Part shown: positions 1-14,200 of the stretch, piece after piece
Position numbering within the stretch: position 1 is the stretch's first letter
How the letters are laid out: every line of letters begins with the position of its first letter
DNA from: Symsagittifera roscoffensis
Taxonomy: Eukaryota > Xenacoelomorpha > Acoela > Convolutidae
Assembly (NCBI RefSeq): GCF_963678635.1
Contig: NC_087065.1
Span: 53,079,858-53,143,857 of the forward strand
DNA length: 64,000 bases
Direction: 5' to 3'
Translations under genes and position numbers: made by a program
The notes under the pieces: generated by a model
The model's input: only the letters and a program-made list of their open reading frames with translations
Database searches by the model: none
Told to the model about the DNA's origin: nothing

Positions 1-1633
1 GGAGGCATCTACCCCGAATCGATTAGTTAAACACCCGTTGAGCCGCAAACAAAGAAATGTTGTCATCGAAAAACTTTGAGCTTTTTACATCCTTCCCTTA
101 ATGGAAACACAAAATGATTTAAAAAAACTAGTTGGCTTTAAACGGAGACAAAATTAGGTCACTAAGCCGATAAAACGTAAGCAGAAACAATTTAGTCCTA
201 ACAAATCTTTCAAGTCGAACAAAAAATTATGCTAAGTCAGAGTTTGTAACTTTACAGATTACAGAAAATAATCAAAAACTCTTTCAACTGCTTTGGAAAA
301 GGCTCATTGTACTAGCAAATCTGGTGATATGGCAATTGAGCTGATAAAAATTAAGCAGACAAAGTTAAGCAGATAACTTGTTGAAACTTGAATTTTTTTC
401 AGTTGAAAAAAATATGATAAATTAGTTGCTTTAACTTTTAAGCATTAAACATTGTATTTTATTTGGAGCTCTTTAAGCGGCACTTTCCTAAGAATTTGGG
501 TATAAATTTAATGGTCTAAAATTTATGTATGGTGCCCCTCAAGGCCCCCTACCCTAATTCGATTTGGTGATATAAGACAACAGGTGATAATTTTGAGTAC
601 AGTGCATGTATTGAATTTGAGAACTATAACGCATAATATAGTTATTTAATTTTCAATCAATTGTACATGCTATCAAGATAGATTTAGTGAATACATTTTT
701 CTGCCAGATGAAATGTTACTCAAAAATTCAAAATTTAATTCTTTTGCGAAAAAATTTGGCTTTTGAAAAAAAATAAATACTGTTTGAAGTATAACAAAAA
801 CCACCTATTGTGATATATCATCGTCGATTTACGTATAAAACTTTAAGCCGAATCAAAAGTGAGAATAGAAGCCGGGGAAAAACATTTATATCAAGATTTC
901 CATTGAAACCTTTCATTGACGTTCTCTTTTTATGTTTTATGACCAGAAATTGGAACAGAAAGTCAAACACAAAAATAACGTGATCTAACTGACAGAATCA
1001 AAAATGACACCTATCAAGCCAAAAAAGTTATAAAAGAATAATTTGAAAAAAAGTATAGTACCCAGTTGTATAGTACAGAAAGTACAGAACAGCATTTTAA
1101 CAGTTTTGAATCCTTCATTCTTCAGGCTTAATTACACTAAAAAGCAATAAATACGCGCCGTTAATCTCGATTTTGATTAATGAAAAACCAAGCACAATCG
1201 AAGAGATGTCTCTGGTTTCTAAGATGTTTTTTTTCCAGAACTTTCGGGTCAAATTCTTACAAAAAAGATCTATCATGAAAAAAACTACTAGAAATAATGA
1301 CATTGCTTCTCAAAACGAAGTCATTTGAAATCCAGGTATAAACTTCCGTCCAGTGCTCCCTTAACCAAAACTTTTCATGCTTTTTTAGAAGTCTATTCTA
1401 CTAGTACCCTTTTACTCGAGTGTACCACTGCACAATGGCGGCGAAGTAAACATGGGGGTGCAGCCAGAAGAGTCAGCACGTGATCAAAGAGCACTGGTGG
1501 GGGGCAGGGGCAAGAGAATTCAACTGTGCAACCAATCCATCTTCTCCTTCTCCAAGTCAAAGTGTGTTTGAATTTTGACCTGCCTCTAAACTGTCAATTT
1601 GCAATACTCAAATTATATTTTGACTTGTAAATT
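1..1633. other. AT-rich flank downstream of DNAJA3-like gene
   Basis: No convincing gene. The stretch is dominated by A and T runs. A GC-richer patch lies at about 1430-1560, just beyond the 3' end of the minus-strand DnaJ gene, and may be 3' UTR or flank. At about 1046 a degenerate copy of the dispersed 'tagtaccc' motif described elsewhere is visible. Short open frames here (for example 1115-1303, minus) have no recognisable content. Confidence 0.5.
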
Positions 1634-2224
1634 TCATTTTTTGCGAGAAAATAAAAATTCAAAAACATCTCTAATCACAGCAATCATTTCTTCGTAAATT
1701 CGTTTCACCGGGTTGTTGGCCTTAACAATTTTCTGTAACCTCGATATCAAATCTTCGTCTGAAACATTTTCTGCATTGAAGTCACTTCTATTTGAACTAC
1801 TTCGTGACGATTTTTCAAAATTGATGCCTTCTACTTCGCCACTATAGTCTGGGTCCTCTTTTGCAAACACCTCTAAAATCGCTCTCTGATTGGATGAAAC
1901 CCGACTGGGCGATTTAACGACTAGTTCTATCAGGTGATCGCCTTTGCCGTAAGAGTTTTGTCTCTTGATTCCCTCGCCTTTCATCCTGATAGTTTGGTGA
2001 GATGAGGAGCCTCTCGGAATGATCACTTTGAGATGTCGATAGAGACCCTGCGTCGTGACATGTCCACCCAGAACTGCCTGCGGTATGCTGATCTGCAGCT
2101 TGCTTCTCACATCCGAGCCATCCCGAGCGAAAATGGCACTGGGAGCGATTCTAATAGTCACGTGGTACTCCTGGTTCCCCTGTTGGAGTCTCATCACATG
2201 ACCGTCCTCGATACCCGGTGGCAC
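1634..2224 (-). CDS. DNAJA3: DNAJA3-like exon 4 (C-terminal substrate-binding domain)
   Basis: The last 196 codons and the stop TGA (1636-1634). It begins VPPGIEDGHVMRLQQG, matching the start of the DnaJ C-terminal domain after the zinc region, and includes ISIPQAVLGG and GKGDHLIELVV, the expected conserved blocks of C-terminal domain II. The final 60 residues are Ser/Asn-rich and then a hydrophobic helix, less conserved than the rest. The preceding AG acceptor fixes the start at 2224, so the GTG there is a Val codon and not an initiator. Confidence 0.9.
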   Translation of the reverse strand: MPPGIEDGHVMRLQQGNQEYHVTIRIAPSAIFARDGSDVRSKLQISIPQAVLGGHVTTQGLYRHLKVIIPRGSSSHQTIRMKGEGIKRQNSYGKGDHLIELVVKSPSRVSSNQRAILEVFAKEDPDYSGEVEGINFEKSSRSSSNRSDFNAENVSDEDLISRLQKIVKANNPVKRIYEEMIAVIRDVFEFLFSRKK

Positions 2225-5200
2225 CTAAAATGTCGTTTATCAAAATGAAGGGTATGTTCTAAGAGGAGATACTACTGTAGCAGAAAGAAAAGTAAAAATC
2301 TAAAAATTTCACAAGCATTTAAATAAATTAATTCAAAACGCATTAATTGAAGTTTATTAGATTATATTAAATCGGCCATAAAAATTGACAGGCAGTCTTT
2401 TCCAACTCGTAAATAGAATATCACAAAAAGAGTTGACAAAAAAGTTTAAATATTTTTTGTAGGGACGAAGCAGAGCTTTGCGCCTGTAACGATACATCAC
2501 AAATAGACCATGACAATCGCTAGCCAAACATGAGACGATAGTCACAAAGTCAAAAAAACGGGTTTAAAAAACGGGTTTAAACCGGGGCCGTTTTTAGTCA
2601 AAAAAACGGTCCCGGTGGAACGAACAAAAATTTAAACTCGAACTTCATAAGTCTCTCGCCTCAAATTCCACTTAAACAAGAAAACCTATTTTCACTTTAC
2701 TAACGATGCAAAAGTTAGGCAAACAACATAAGCCTGAACCTTTTAAAGCGAATAAACCTTTCGAAAAAGATTAATTTATCTACAACTTTCATAAATAAAA
2801 CTCGATAAGAACGGTTATTTAAACAAGGACGCTCAAAGTAAGTCTGTTAGAAAGCATGTCCTTTAGGTTCCAAGGCCCCAGAGGAGATAAGAGTCCTGTG
2901 AACAGTTCTAAAGGAAAACATAGTCAATAAACAGTTGGAAAACTGTCAACGAACGCAACAAAACAGAAAAAAATACTGCATTTTAAATTAAAAATTCAAC
3001 TTTCGAATTTCGGAGAATGCCTTTAAAGCTCTTCGAACTTCCAAAACAATTGATGATTGACCACTTTTTTTTTTACAAAATTACTTTAATTTGAGAAAAC
3101 TGGATCAACGGTTAGTTTTTTGTTCCGCTGGGAATTTACAAGAGTTTAAAAAGTTTCCAAACAAGAAGTGGTTTACGTATTTCGTGACCTTTACACTCTT
3201 GCTGTTCCATAAGGGAGCTTGTCTTCCTTTTAACCAAAATTAACACAACCTTGAAAAAAAGGCAAACCGCAAAAAATCCAATTTGAGCGTAAACGAAATT
3301 TGCAACTTTTTCAGGAAAAACAGCAGAAGTACAAGGATAAACAAAAGACCAAAATCAGCCTTTAAAAAAGACAACAATTTAGCCAAAAAAGACAATAAAT
3401 AGCAGCATTTATTGCCCGTTGAACGTGAATATAGCCCAATGCTATTCTGAATCTCTAAATAGTGACCAAGTCACACAGAAATTTAATTGAGATTGTACAA
3501 ACAAACAAGCCGCATACATTGAAAAAAAACGACGCGTAGAAACTATTATACCAAACTTCTCCTATATTTGTGCCAAAGGAAAACTCGCAGAGGACAAAAA
3601 AACGTTTATGAAGCAATTGAGTCGATGAGTTGAAAGCAAAGCTAACAAATCGAAAGAAATTATAGCAACAAAACCAGTCATTATTTTGCTTTTGAATCTT
3701 CAAATTTAATTTATAATGAAATAAATTTATATTATCCCGCGCTTACGCACGTTTCATACTAAGACGATTGAAACCTTGTAGAAAGAGGCAGTTCAGATGA
3801 TAAGCAGAAAAAAATTCCGCCATACTAGCAAATCTTCAAAAAACAACATTCTGAAAATTTTGAAAGAATGGCAATGACATTTTAGTAACGAATAAGCGAA
3901 ATTTATCGCGCGGCAACTAAGCCAAAATGTCTCGGTAGACAACAGTTAAAACAAAAACGTGTGTTATAAAAAAAAGTGACCGAAGAAAATTTGAAAATGG
4001 AAGTTTTACATCTAGTCCGATGCACACAAACGCATAAACTCTACTTTCGCCTTCTTCAGGAAGCAATATGAGGCGATTAAGCTGATGTAGCTCCAGAAGT
4101 GCCGCCTTCAAGTGGCGGACTCAACAGGCATAAACAACTCTCCGTGAATGGCACAAATACGACCTCCAATCAAGTTTACAAAACGAAACCGTCCTAACCG
4201 GGTTCCAATTCGAAGGCCAAAAGCGCCATAGAAAACGTGGAATTTGAATTTACATTAAATTATGATTTTGTAACAGACAACATATTTACATGCAAAAAGA
4301 CCATGTGCCGATTTCATAACGCTTGCCTACGGCAAAAGCAAAAATATTTAAGGTGCCTTTCTTCAATGAAATTTTAGCTGTTCATCCGCACTTGGCATTA
4401 ATTTTTGAAAATTTTTGGCAATGTGGCGCATCGGTAGTGATGGTGCCCAGCAATCATATGACTGCGGGTTCAAATCGCACGCGCGCTGCAATTTACAAGG
4501 TGAGCTCTTGTAAGATAGCGATAGCTGACCAGCTTAGTTAACCATCGTCGAGATAGTTTCAGTATGACACTCCACTCAACCTGACTTACATTTTAGTGTC
4601 CTTATTTACATTGACAACAGGATTCCACATTCATAAACACATTATTTACCTTAAACACAACGACGAAGCAAACTTCGCACCACTTACTATTCAGAAAATC
4701 ACGTGAATTGTAGAGAAAAACACGTGAATTGTAGAGAAAAACATATTGTAGAGAGTTTCGCATTTAATTTTCAACTTTTCAGCAAGAAGATATCCAAAGA
4801 AAACTATACAAACAAAGTTCAATCTTATTCGCATGGATGATTTTCGTTTTCGTTCAAATCAGTCGTAAATATCTAAATATGCAAAATTTATATATTTTGG
4901 AGAAGACAAGCTAAATTACGTCTAAGAGATTTCAACATATCTACAAAATGAAAAAAAACGCCGGTCTCAAACAAAGAAGATATTGGGAAAATAAACACCA
5001 GAACATGGCCAATCGAAGATTGGAAAAGAGCAAGGAACGCATGTAAACATGAAAAAAAATTGACTGTGCTGAAAAAATCTCAACTTTCGAAGTTCAAAAA
5101 AAAGATACCCTTTAAGCTCTGTGAATTTCTAAAACGATTCATGATTGGCGCTTTTCTGATAATTCTAACCCAACTTGAGAAAACTGGATCAACAAGTAAA

Positions 5201-8200
5201 GTTTTTATTCCGCTGGAAACCTATAAATTAAATTCCACTTTCGAAACTAGAAATCGTTCACGTTTTTTTTTGCGTCAGTTCCACGTTCGTATTTGAAGTG
5301 ATATTTATGTCACTTCCAGCATATGAAATTCAATTGAACTCAACAAAAGCATACATAAATGCATCAATATGTATGGATGCACATCTGTAGTTATTAGAGC
5401 ATTTTAAGACTTTTTCCTGAGAACAAAAAATCACCAAGACCTTAACTGAAATCGGTAACTTGAGTAGTTTTGCATTTTGAAAAAGTTTTTTGATCAAAAT
5501 CAATGAAATATACATAGAAAGCAGATTAGTGAACTACTACTACAAAAAAGTGAAACTGGAAATGAAATGTATGATAAAATATATACAGAATGAACAATCA
5601 ACTATATACAAAAAAATGTTTTCATGCAAAAAAACTTGTCAAAAAAATTGCAGAAGCTAACACTGATATTAGATCATTTTATACTTGCTAAATTTCAATC
5701 TATCGTTAAGAACAGTAATCATTCCAAGCACTAAAAACTAGAACGCAAAAAATCAAGACAAGTAGGCGAAGCGGAGCTTCGCAACCCTTGTGGTGCAGAA
5801 AAAAACTAAAAAACAAAGTTGAAAAAATTACTTGGAAAAATAACTTGAAAACTTGAAAAAGATACAAAAACTTCATGGTTGTATTAAGAAAATTTTATAA
5901 ACAGCCTGAAAAAAAATTGAAAATTAACTAAGGAACGGCAACAAAAACTGGGTCAAAACATGTTTGCGCCGCACATAATACTGTTGTCATAAAAAGTTTT
6001 GTCAAGTTTTAAAACTTTTTACGACCCATCCAATCTGAAACACATAATCGCATGCGAATATATGTGCCCTCAAAGTTATGCAACATAAGTTAACTGAGCC
6101 GAAACAGCATAAATTAAAGCTGTTGAAATATTTTAAAATGAAACGAAAAAAAAATTGCCCAAAATCAGACTTGGTAATTTACAAATTACTCAACTTTGAG
6201 TTATAGTAGAAAAAAAACTAATTAAATTGAAAAAAAAAAACAAATGCTTTAGAAAGTAAGCCAATAGAAACCTTGCCAGATAAAAAATGGCGTTTAAATG
6301 AATCGACAGAAACTAGGGCGAAAACCACGAGCCCAAAAGAAAATTGAGAAACTTTTAAAAAATAATTGCAACCTGAAATGGGCTTTATCTAATTAATACT
6401 CAAAATGTAGTAGTTTAATTTGAATTTTCAAGAAACTGAGCATGTCTAAGAGATAAAATGATGATTCCTATGCTCACAGTTGATTACGGGAAAAATATCT
6501 AGTACCCGAATGCAAAACCCTTGCTTGGGTAATAAAATATTAGTTAACTTAAAAAAAATGATGAAAAAATTCGAATAAGGCGCGCAAAAACTCATAAAAT
6601 CCTTTACTTGAACAATCAGCTATATTCATTAAAAAGTTTATGAATATCAAAAACTATTTTTGATATTCATAAACTTTTGAGAAAATCAAAAAGAACATTT
6701 TTAGCATTTAGTTTTAAAAACTTGAGATATCAAATTTGATTTTGCGTTATCAAAATTTTAGCATCAGAGTTTTAAAAAATCTCGACTGAAAAAAAACGGG
6801 AATTATTAGAAAAAAAACATTAGATAAATAAGCCGATAGAATCAAAGCCGATACACAATAAATAGAAAAATTGACCAAAAGTGATCGGCAAATAGAGAAC
6901 TAACGGTAAGAACTTGCAAGTACCTCGTACACAGCATCCAGGCGCGCTATATAGTTGTTACATACAAAGCGGTACATAAAGGTAATTTTTAGACAGCAAG
7001 ACAGCCAAACAAACAGAATTTTGAAGCATTTTCATATTTAACACAGGCGAAGCAAGAAATAGCTCTAAAAAGCCAAAAATAAAGTAAAACGAGAAAAAAG
7101 GTAAAAACAAATCTTTAAAAGTAAAATTTTTTCCTGTGTACTGGAATCAAACCCTCCGACCTGGAGACTAGGAGTTTCACGTCCTATCTTCTACACCACA
7201 ATCGCTCGGAAATAAACTAACACTAGCCATCAATAAAGCCAAAACAGATGCTGTTAAATAGCCTATCGTTAAAAAAATACTAAAGTACCACCAATGAGAA
7301 AAATACCAAAGTGCCACATTGCAATTATAATCGAGTCAAAAATTGAGCTACTAGAAGCCCTGGCAGAGCTAAAATTTTCGACTCAGTGTGGGGAAAAATG
7401 TTGACACCTATAACTTGCCGCTTCGCTTGAAAAATGAAATACTAGAATTTAACAGTCGCTGAATTTCGATATCTTTATAATTGATGACAGATGGAATGAT
7501 TTCTCGGGGTAAAAACAATTCAGCGTAAGAAATAAAAAGTTTCTTCTAAGTGGTCAGTGATGCCAAATTTTAAGCTATATAAGTGCGAATTTCGGCATGA
7601 AAATTTTAGCAAAAATTAATCGATATATTTTTCTCTCAACTTCGAACAAAAAATAAACCAAGAAACAGCCAAACTCAATTTTTCGCCTAATCACTAATGA
7701 AAAAAAGCAATAACTTGCTATACTTCCTATATTACAACTCTTACTTAAATCATAGAAGCTTTAAATGAGCATTGTAGAAGAAGGACAATGATGCTTCTAT
7801 AAGAATCACCAATTTCTTATTTGTTAAAGACCTATTTTTGGCGCACCTTAATGTCAACATTCCGCTGTATATTAGTGTATCCCTGACCATTACAAGTAGG
7901 ACAACCAGAGACTTCACCTCCGGAACCACCGCATTTAGAGCAGGTGCTGTGCACTTGCATCCCGCCAAATCGTCTCAAAATCTGCCCGGATCCATTACAT
8001 GTACTACAACTGCGTCCAGAAGCAACGGCTCCTCTACCTCCGCATGTACTACATGAAGCCGCCTCGTCAATCTGGAAACTCTTCGTGACTCCTTGGACTG
8101 CTTCCAGAAAATCAACAGTGAGTTGATAGTGTTTTGGTTCGTTGTACATTGCATTTATAATCGAGTCAAAAATTGAGCTACCAGAAGCCCTGGCAGAGCC

Positions 8201-11200
8201 AAAATTTCCAAATACAGAGCGAAATAACTCTTCAGGATCCATTGATGAAGTGTAACTCCAAGAGTAATTTTGGTCGATGGGACCGCGAGTGGATGTCTTG
8301 AAGCCTGATTTTGATGCAGATGGTCCATAGGAAGAACCCGAAGACCTCGTGGATCCATAAGAATCAAACTGTCTGCGTTTGTTTGAGTCACTAAGCACTT
8401 CATACGCTTCCGAAATCTACAATAGAATATAATTTTTGTTAATATGTGAAGAAAATTTGGTCAAACCTCGACAAGCAACATGATATGACTAACGGGTATG
8501 GAAAAAGAAATGATATGTTTCTTGACCTTTAAGTTGCGCCAAAAACTTTTATTTGAGCGAAATAACAAAAACATTAAATAAAAGGTTAAAGAATGTCCAA
8601 TTGCAAAAACTATAAGTACTAAACCGGGCGTTGGGTTAGTTTTTCCGCAAGACTAGCGTGTAATTCACCTCCGGTGCTTCGAATTCATGAAAAAAGCGAC
8701 AAATAATGAAAAAAAGATCTGCAATCTTTAAGTGTATTCTGACAGCACCCAAAAACAGGGCTCGTTATTTCAAATTTTGCAAAGATTTTTTCTATGAGTT
8801 GTTTTAATTCAAATTTTGAAAAAACCAATAAATTTTCATTTTTAACTCTTTGAAAAATTTCAAAATGACATAAAAACGACACATCTTAGAAACAAAAAGC
8901 ATTTGAGCAGTTGCGTTTGATGCTAAACTTGTAACTCCTGAGAGTACTCTCAAAGTACCAAACAACATGTTAGGAATTTCAAACTTCGAGAAAAATTTAA
9001 AATTTAAGTTTTGAAAAAAGCCATAAAAATGTCGCATCTCGAAAAATCAAAGACTTCATAAAGGTGAAGGCGAGATTTGCAACCCTCTGGAGTGTTCCGA
9101 CAGCACCTAAATAAAGGCTTGGATAATTCAAAACTTGAAAAAAAAAAAATTCAAGTTTTCTGAAAAATTTTTGAAACAAAAAATCGAATATGCCTTATCT
9201 CGAAAACTACAAAGATTTGAGCAGCCAAGTTTGAGGCAAATTTTTCAACCACTGAAACATCACTGACAGCCCCCATTACAAGGAAGGGGGTTTCAAATTT
9301 AAATTAAAAATTGAAAAAAAAACTTTAAATTTAACTTTGCTGAAAATTTTTTGAAGAATCTTAAAAAACGTCATATCTCGAAAACTTAAAAGATTTAAGT
9401 AGTCATATCTGAAGCAAACTTTGACAGCTTGCAACTTAGGGATTGGGAATTTTAAAGTTTGAAAAATGAATAAAATTTTGAAATAAAATTTTGTTTTCTG
9501 TAATTTTTTTTTGAAAACTCCCAAAAAACGTCATATCTAGATAACCAATAGCATTTTAGCAGTCGCACTTGAACGCAAGATTTGGATCTTGAAACTTCTG
9601 CGGGTTCTCTCGTAGTGCCCAACTACAAGATAACGGATTTCAAGTTTTTAAAATCTAAGCTTTCTGAAAAATTCAAAAGAAATCATTAAACACGTCATAT
9701 CTCGAAAACTACAGAATGTGAGAAGTCATATTTGCAGGCAAGATTCGCAATCCTTGAGAGTAATCTGACAGCACCCAACTACAGGGTTGAAAAATTCAAA
9801 TTTTCTAAATTAATTCGTAAATTGAGCTTACTGAAAAATTTTGAAAAAAAAAACATAAAAATCGTCGTATCTCGTACACTAAAAAGATTTGGGCATTCAT
9901 TTTGGAGACCAAATTCGCAACCCTGGGGGAACTCTGGCAGCATCCTACTATTGTGTTGTTAACTTTTAACTCGGTGGAACAAACATCAGATTCAAACTGG
10001 AAAATTGAAAAAAAAAAACCTTAAGCAATGCAATATACGATATAGCCTAACCACGCATCGATACGTTATGCCCTTAACTGTTGCAATAAAACGCTGAAAC
10101 ATGTCAAGATACGTGTCACACGCACTTAAATATAGTATAGATAGATAGATTTAGGATACCTTAAGTTACGGTTGTACGGGGGTGTTGAACCGCAAATATA
10201 AACGCAAATGTGCGAGAGTATAAAGGCATAAAATTGAACCAAAATGTAACAACCATAAGCACAGTTGGCCAAGCGGACTAAGACAAAGTAACGTAACATA
10301 ACAGTTGACGTAGGTTCGAGTCCCCCACCTGCCCATGTATTAATATACTGAAAAAGGGGGTTATATCCTATTTTAACTGTTTTTATATTCTAATTCGGTT
10401 CAGCCTTGATTAAGGCTGACCGCTAAAAAAGAGCAATTTGTCTCAAGGACATTACCGACCGGTTCTTGTGGCTAGCTTGCGCCAATTTCTTATTAAAGCT
10501 GTGAATTGGTGACGAATATTATTGAAGTTATTGAAGTTATACCCGACCGAAAGGACGAGAAATTTGCCGATAAATTCTCTCGTTAAATTCAAATATTCGA
10601 CTTCATATTTTTGATTTACGGAGATTAGGCGCACATTTTGGCGCCCCACAAGGGACCGTTAATCTATTAACGAGGGGAGTCACGAAGTCGGTCCAGCAAC
10701 ACAAGAGATACGATTAATATTCGAGTCAAATAGCAGAGAACTCAGTGAACAGGGGATAAAATTGACTGCGTTTGATGGCATCCCGGTGACTTTATTTGAC
10801 GAAGGTAAACGAATACGAATCTCTTCCCAGAATTCTCTGTCAGCGAACATAGAGAAATTCCATTCCCTCCCCCCCCCCCCCCCCCTCCCCCCCACAATAC
10901 AAAGTGCTCAAATTTCATAAACAGACGAGTGAGGACAGCGTTGTTCGATTCCAGTCGATAGCAATCACGAACGACATTATATCAGCCGATATAAATCACG
11001 AGCACCAAAATGGCGACAACAGCCGAAGCAGCTTCGGGATCATCAATCGGGTTCTCAGAAATCTAGTCGTTATACCGCCGCTCCGTCGAAAACACTTTTT
11101 GAGAAAAAGCGCGACTTAATGATTTTAAAGAAACAACAAGAGGAACTTGAGAGGCAGGCAAAGGTATCATTAAGACTGAAAGAGCAGCAAAACAAGATGA

Positions 11201-14200
11201 AACAATATGTTTTAGAACAACAAAGCAGTTTAGAGTTGGAAGAATTGGCTGAAGTACACAGGAAAAAACTGGCAGAAATTGAGTTGAAAGGGCTTGAAAT
11301 AGAAGATGAGTAGTCGGAAATCAGCGAGAATGCTGAGGAAAGTGGTTTAACTCGAATCTCTCCACAACTAACAATAGACGAAAAGGATCATACGCGTCAC
11401 TCGGTCGAATCTGTCGACCACAATCATCCTGATGCTGTGGTAGTTCCCAATCAAGAGCAGCACGTTCGTTCAACAGCTCCTGAGGCAACTTATCCTGCAT
11501 CAACAAATTACTTGGTCTCATCAAGTTTTACAGGAGTGAATAATGGCCAGGCAGCTTCTAGTGATCCGGGATTGTATTACAGTAACCACATTCACGGACA
11601 ACAACATAATTTGTCGAATTTGGTTCGATCGCAGGTTTCCGTTAACAATCCAGTAGGGTTACAGCAGGTCATTCAACCTGTTTCTAATAATTTGCCTAAG
11701 CAAACTTTTCTGTCCACTCATCCGGTGCTAGGCAATCCAAACACAGGTTCAGTAGTCCCGGTAACTTCTGAAAACTATTTTGCTCCACCAACATCTGCAG
11801 AAGTTCCTTCTGGTGTAGCACCGTTCGTTCCTGCATCAACAGCAGTTAATCAGGTTTCTTTAAATCATCACACTACAGGATCAGTAGTAGCTGGCTACCG
11901 AGCACCTGTAATCCCATCACAACAACATATGGGTGTTCCCGCTAGTAGTTATAACTTTTCAAGTGACCACTATAATCCTTATAGTAATTTGTGGAGACCA
12001 GCTGTTGCTGCCCCTTTAATGTCAGCTCAACAACACTACGTTCCTTCGACAACTGTTTTTTCCGCAGTAACTCCGATTGTTCCTACGAATAATTTTGTTC
12101 CTTATACAAGTGGAGGGACTGTGTTCTTTGCACAGCCTGAAATCTCTTCACATGCTAATCAACCGTTCGTTCCTGATTGTCACGGTAACTCTTCGAGTTA
12201 CACAGAGCCAACTCCCGGTGATTCACCTGGTGCAGACGTCGAGCGTCCAATTTCGACACGAGAGTTGGTTAATATACTCATGCACAGCCGAAAAGATCAT
12301 CTCCCTGAGTGGAAGCTGACCCAGTTCGATGGCAACCCACTTAATTGGCATGAGTGGTTTGGGCAGTTCATATCGACGGTCGATTCAGCCATACTCAGTG
12401 ACGATGAAAAGCTTACCTATCTGAAAACGCTCGTAGTGGGTAAAGCAAAATCCGCAATCGCTGAGTAAAGCTATAGCGGAGTGCTATATAAAGACGCATT
12501 AGCAACTCTTCAAAGAAAGTTCGGGCAGCCGCATGCTGTAGTAGGGGCTCATCTAGATAAATTGAGTAATTTTCCGCCGCTGAAAATGCATAACTCGGAA
12601 AATGTAATTAGCGTTTCCTCTACAATTTCTGGACTTGTTGCCGTATTCAAGTCTTTATCTTTTAACGATGACCTGAAAAGTGTTAACTTACTGAATCGGG
12701 CTGTGAGTAAGCTTCCACCAAACCTTAAGGAAGCATGGTCAATGCAAACCGTAAGACGCCAGTGGCATCGACCAACTCTGCTAGATTTCAACGAATGGCT
12801 TAAAGAAAAAGCGGAGGGTCATGAGAGGCTAAAAACAATTAATTTTAAGGTTAAGTCTGAAGAACCAGTGAAGCAAAAAGTAGGTACGAAAGTGTTTGCT
12901 AGTAATGCAAAGGTTAGTGATAAGACTAAGGAAAAACCAAAGTTCCCTCCATGTTCTGTATGTAAAGGTCAACACGCTCTTTGGAATTGCGCCGTATTCA
13001 AAGAGAAAACCGCTACGCAGCGAGCGAAACATGTAGCAGAACAGAAACTTTGCTTTGCGTGTTTACAGAGCAATCACAATTTTCGTAATTGTAGCAGGGC
13101 CAGAAAGTGCCCCAAGCCAGATTGTGAAAGCACGCACAACGGGCTCTTGCATGGAGCTGAGAAAATTGTTCCTCCTAAGGATACTAAAAGTTCCCCGGCG
13201 TCAGGTAACGCAAACACTAAACATGTATCGACTAACGCTGCCGTCGGCGATATTCATAGCCAGGAGTCAACTAAAGGCCTCCTGCCAGTTGCATCACTCG
13301 CCGTCTCTTCGGATGCGACAATTACTAATGCCCTAGCTCTTTGCGATAGTGCTTCCACGCACTCATGGGTATCCGCCGATCTCGCAAAAGGCCTCCATTT
13401 GGTTGGCACTCCCGTTAACCTCACCATAAGTGGATTCAATTCCACGAGCGTGATGAAAACTCATCAAGTAAGTTTTCAAGTTTCCGCCGAAACGAATAAT
13501 AGTGAATTTTCGTTTTCTTTTCGAGCTTATGTTAAGGATCATATTCGTATTGGATCGGATAGCATAAGCATTCCTGAATTACAGGAAAAATACCCGCAGT
13601 TGGCTCCGATCAAACCTATACATTATAACTATGAGGACGTCGAAATAATTATTGGACAGGATTTCTACCATGCCATAAGACCCGTTGAGTACCTTCTGGG
13701 GGAGGACTCTATTTCACCGTGCGCCGTACGCCTTCCGATAGGTTGGGTTTTAAGTGGTCCGTTACCGCCGTCCTTTAAGTCGAACTCGTCTTGCTTTGAG
13801 TGTGTTGTCGAAGACATGTCTCTTGCGGACCAAATTAAAACTTGGTATGAGTTGGAGTCATATGGAGCCTTCAAGCAGGTAGATGCCCGTTCCGCCACCG
13901 ACAAACGCGCTTTGTCCGTTTTGAAAAATGACACCTTTCACGATGGTGAGAGGTACATTGTACCAATGCTTTGGAACGATAAGGAAAGTACTTTACCGAA
14001 TAACTATTTTTCCTCCTTAGCTCAATTAAAGTCTTTGGAAAAGAGGCTAGATAAGGATCCGTCGCTCCGTGAAAAATACGCCGAAACAATTAGAGAAGAT
14101 ATACAAAAAGGATATGTCATAACCGTTAAGGCACACGATCCCAAATCACGAGCCGATCGTGAGTGGTATCTCCCGCATCACCCGGTGTTGAACCCGAATA

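Larger units (their letters stand above)
2225..7846 (-). other. Intron 3 of the DNAJA3-like gene (5.6 kb)
   Basis: Canonical intron: GTGCGC donor at 7846, acceptor TTTTAG ending at 2225. AT-rich and repeat-bearing. Inside are a tRNA-like relic (4424-4492), a 21-bp tandem repeat (4700-4741), a dispersed 0.8-kb repeat (5762-6535), a second tRNA-like sequence (7138-7212) and a 62-bp stray copy of exon 3 (7316-7377). No other gene was recognised. Confidence 0.8.

Noticed and set aside
5762-6535. Repeat family A as a Helitron (terminal hairpin)
   Set aside because: The hairpin is at the wrong place relative to a CTRR end, no TC start is evident, and insertion between A and T could not be shown.
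8690-9962. CRISPR-like array
   Set aside because: Units are 155-177 bp, strongly diverged throughout, and lack short identical repeats separated by unique spacers. The context is an animal intron.
10452-10649. Minus-strand frame repeated at 17440-17622
   Set aside because: It lies in the two BEL LTRs and is duplicated because the LTRs are; there is no evidence of translation.
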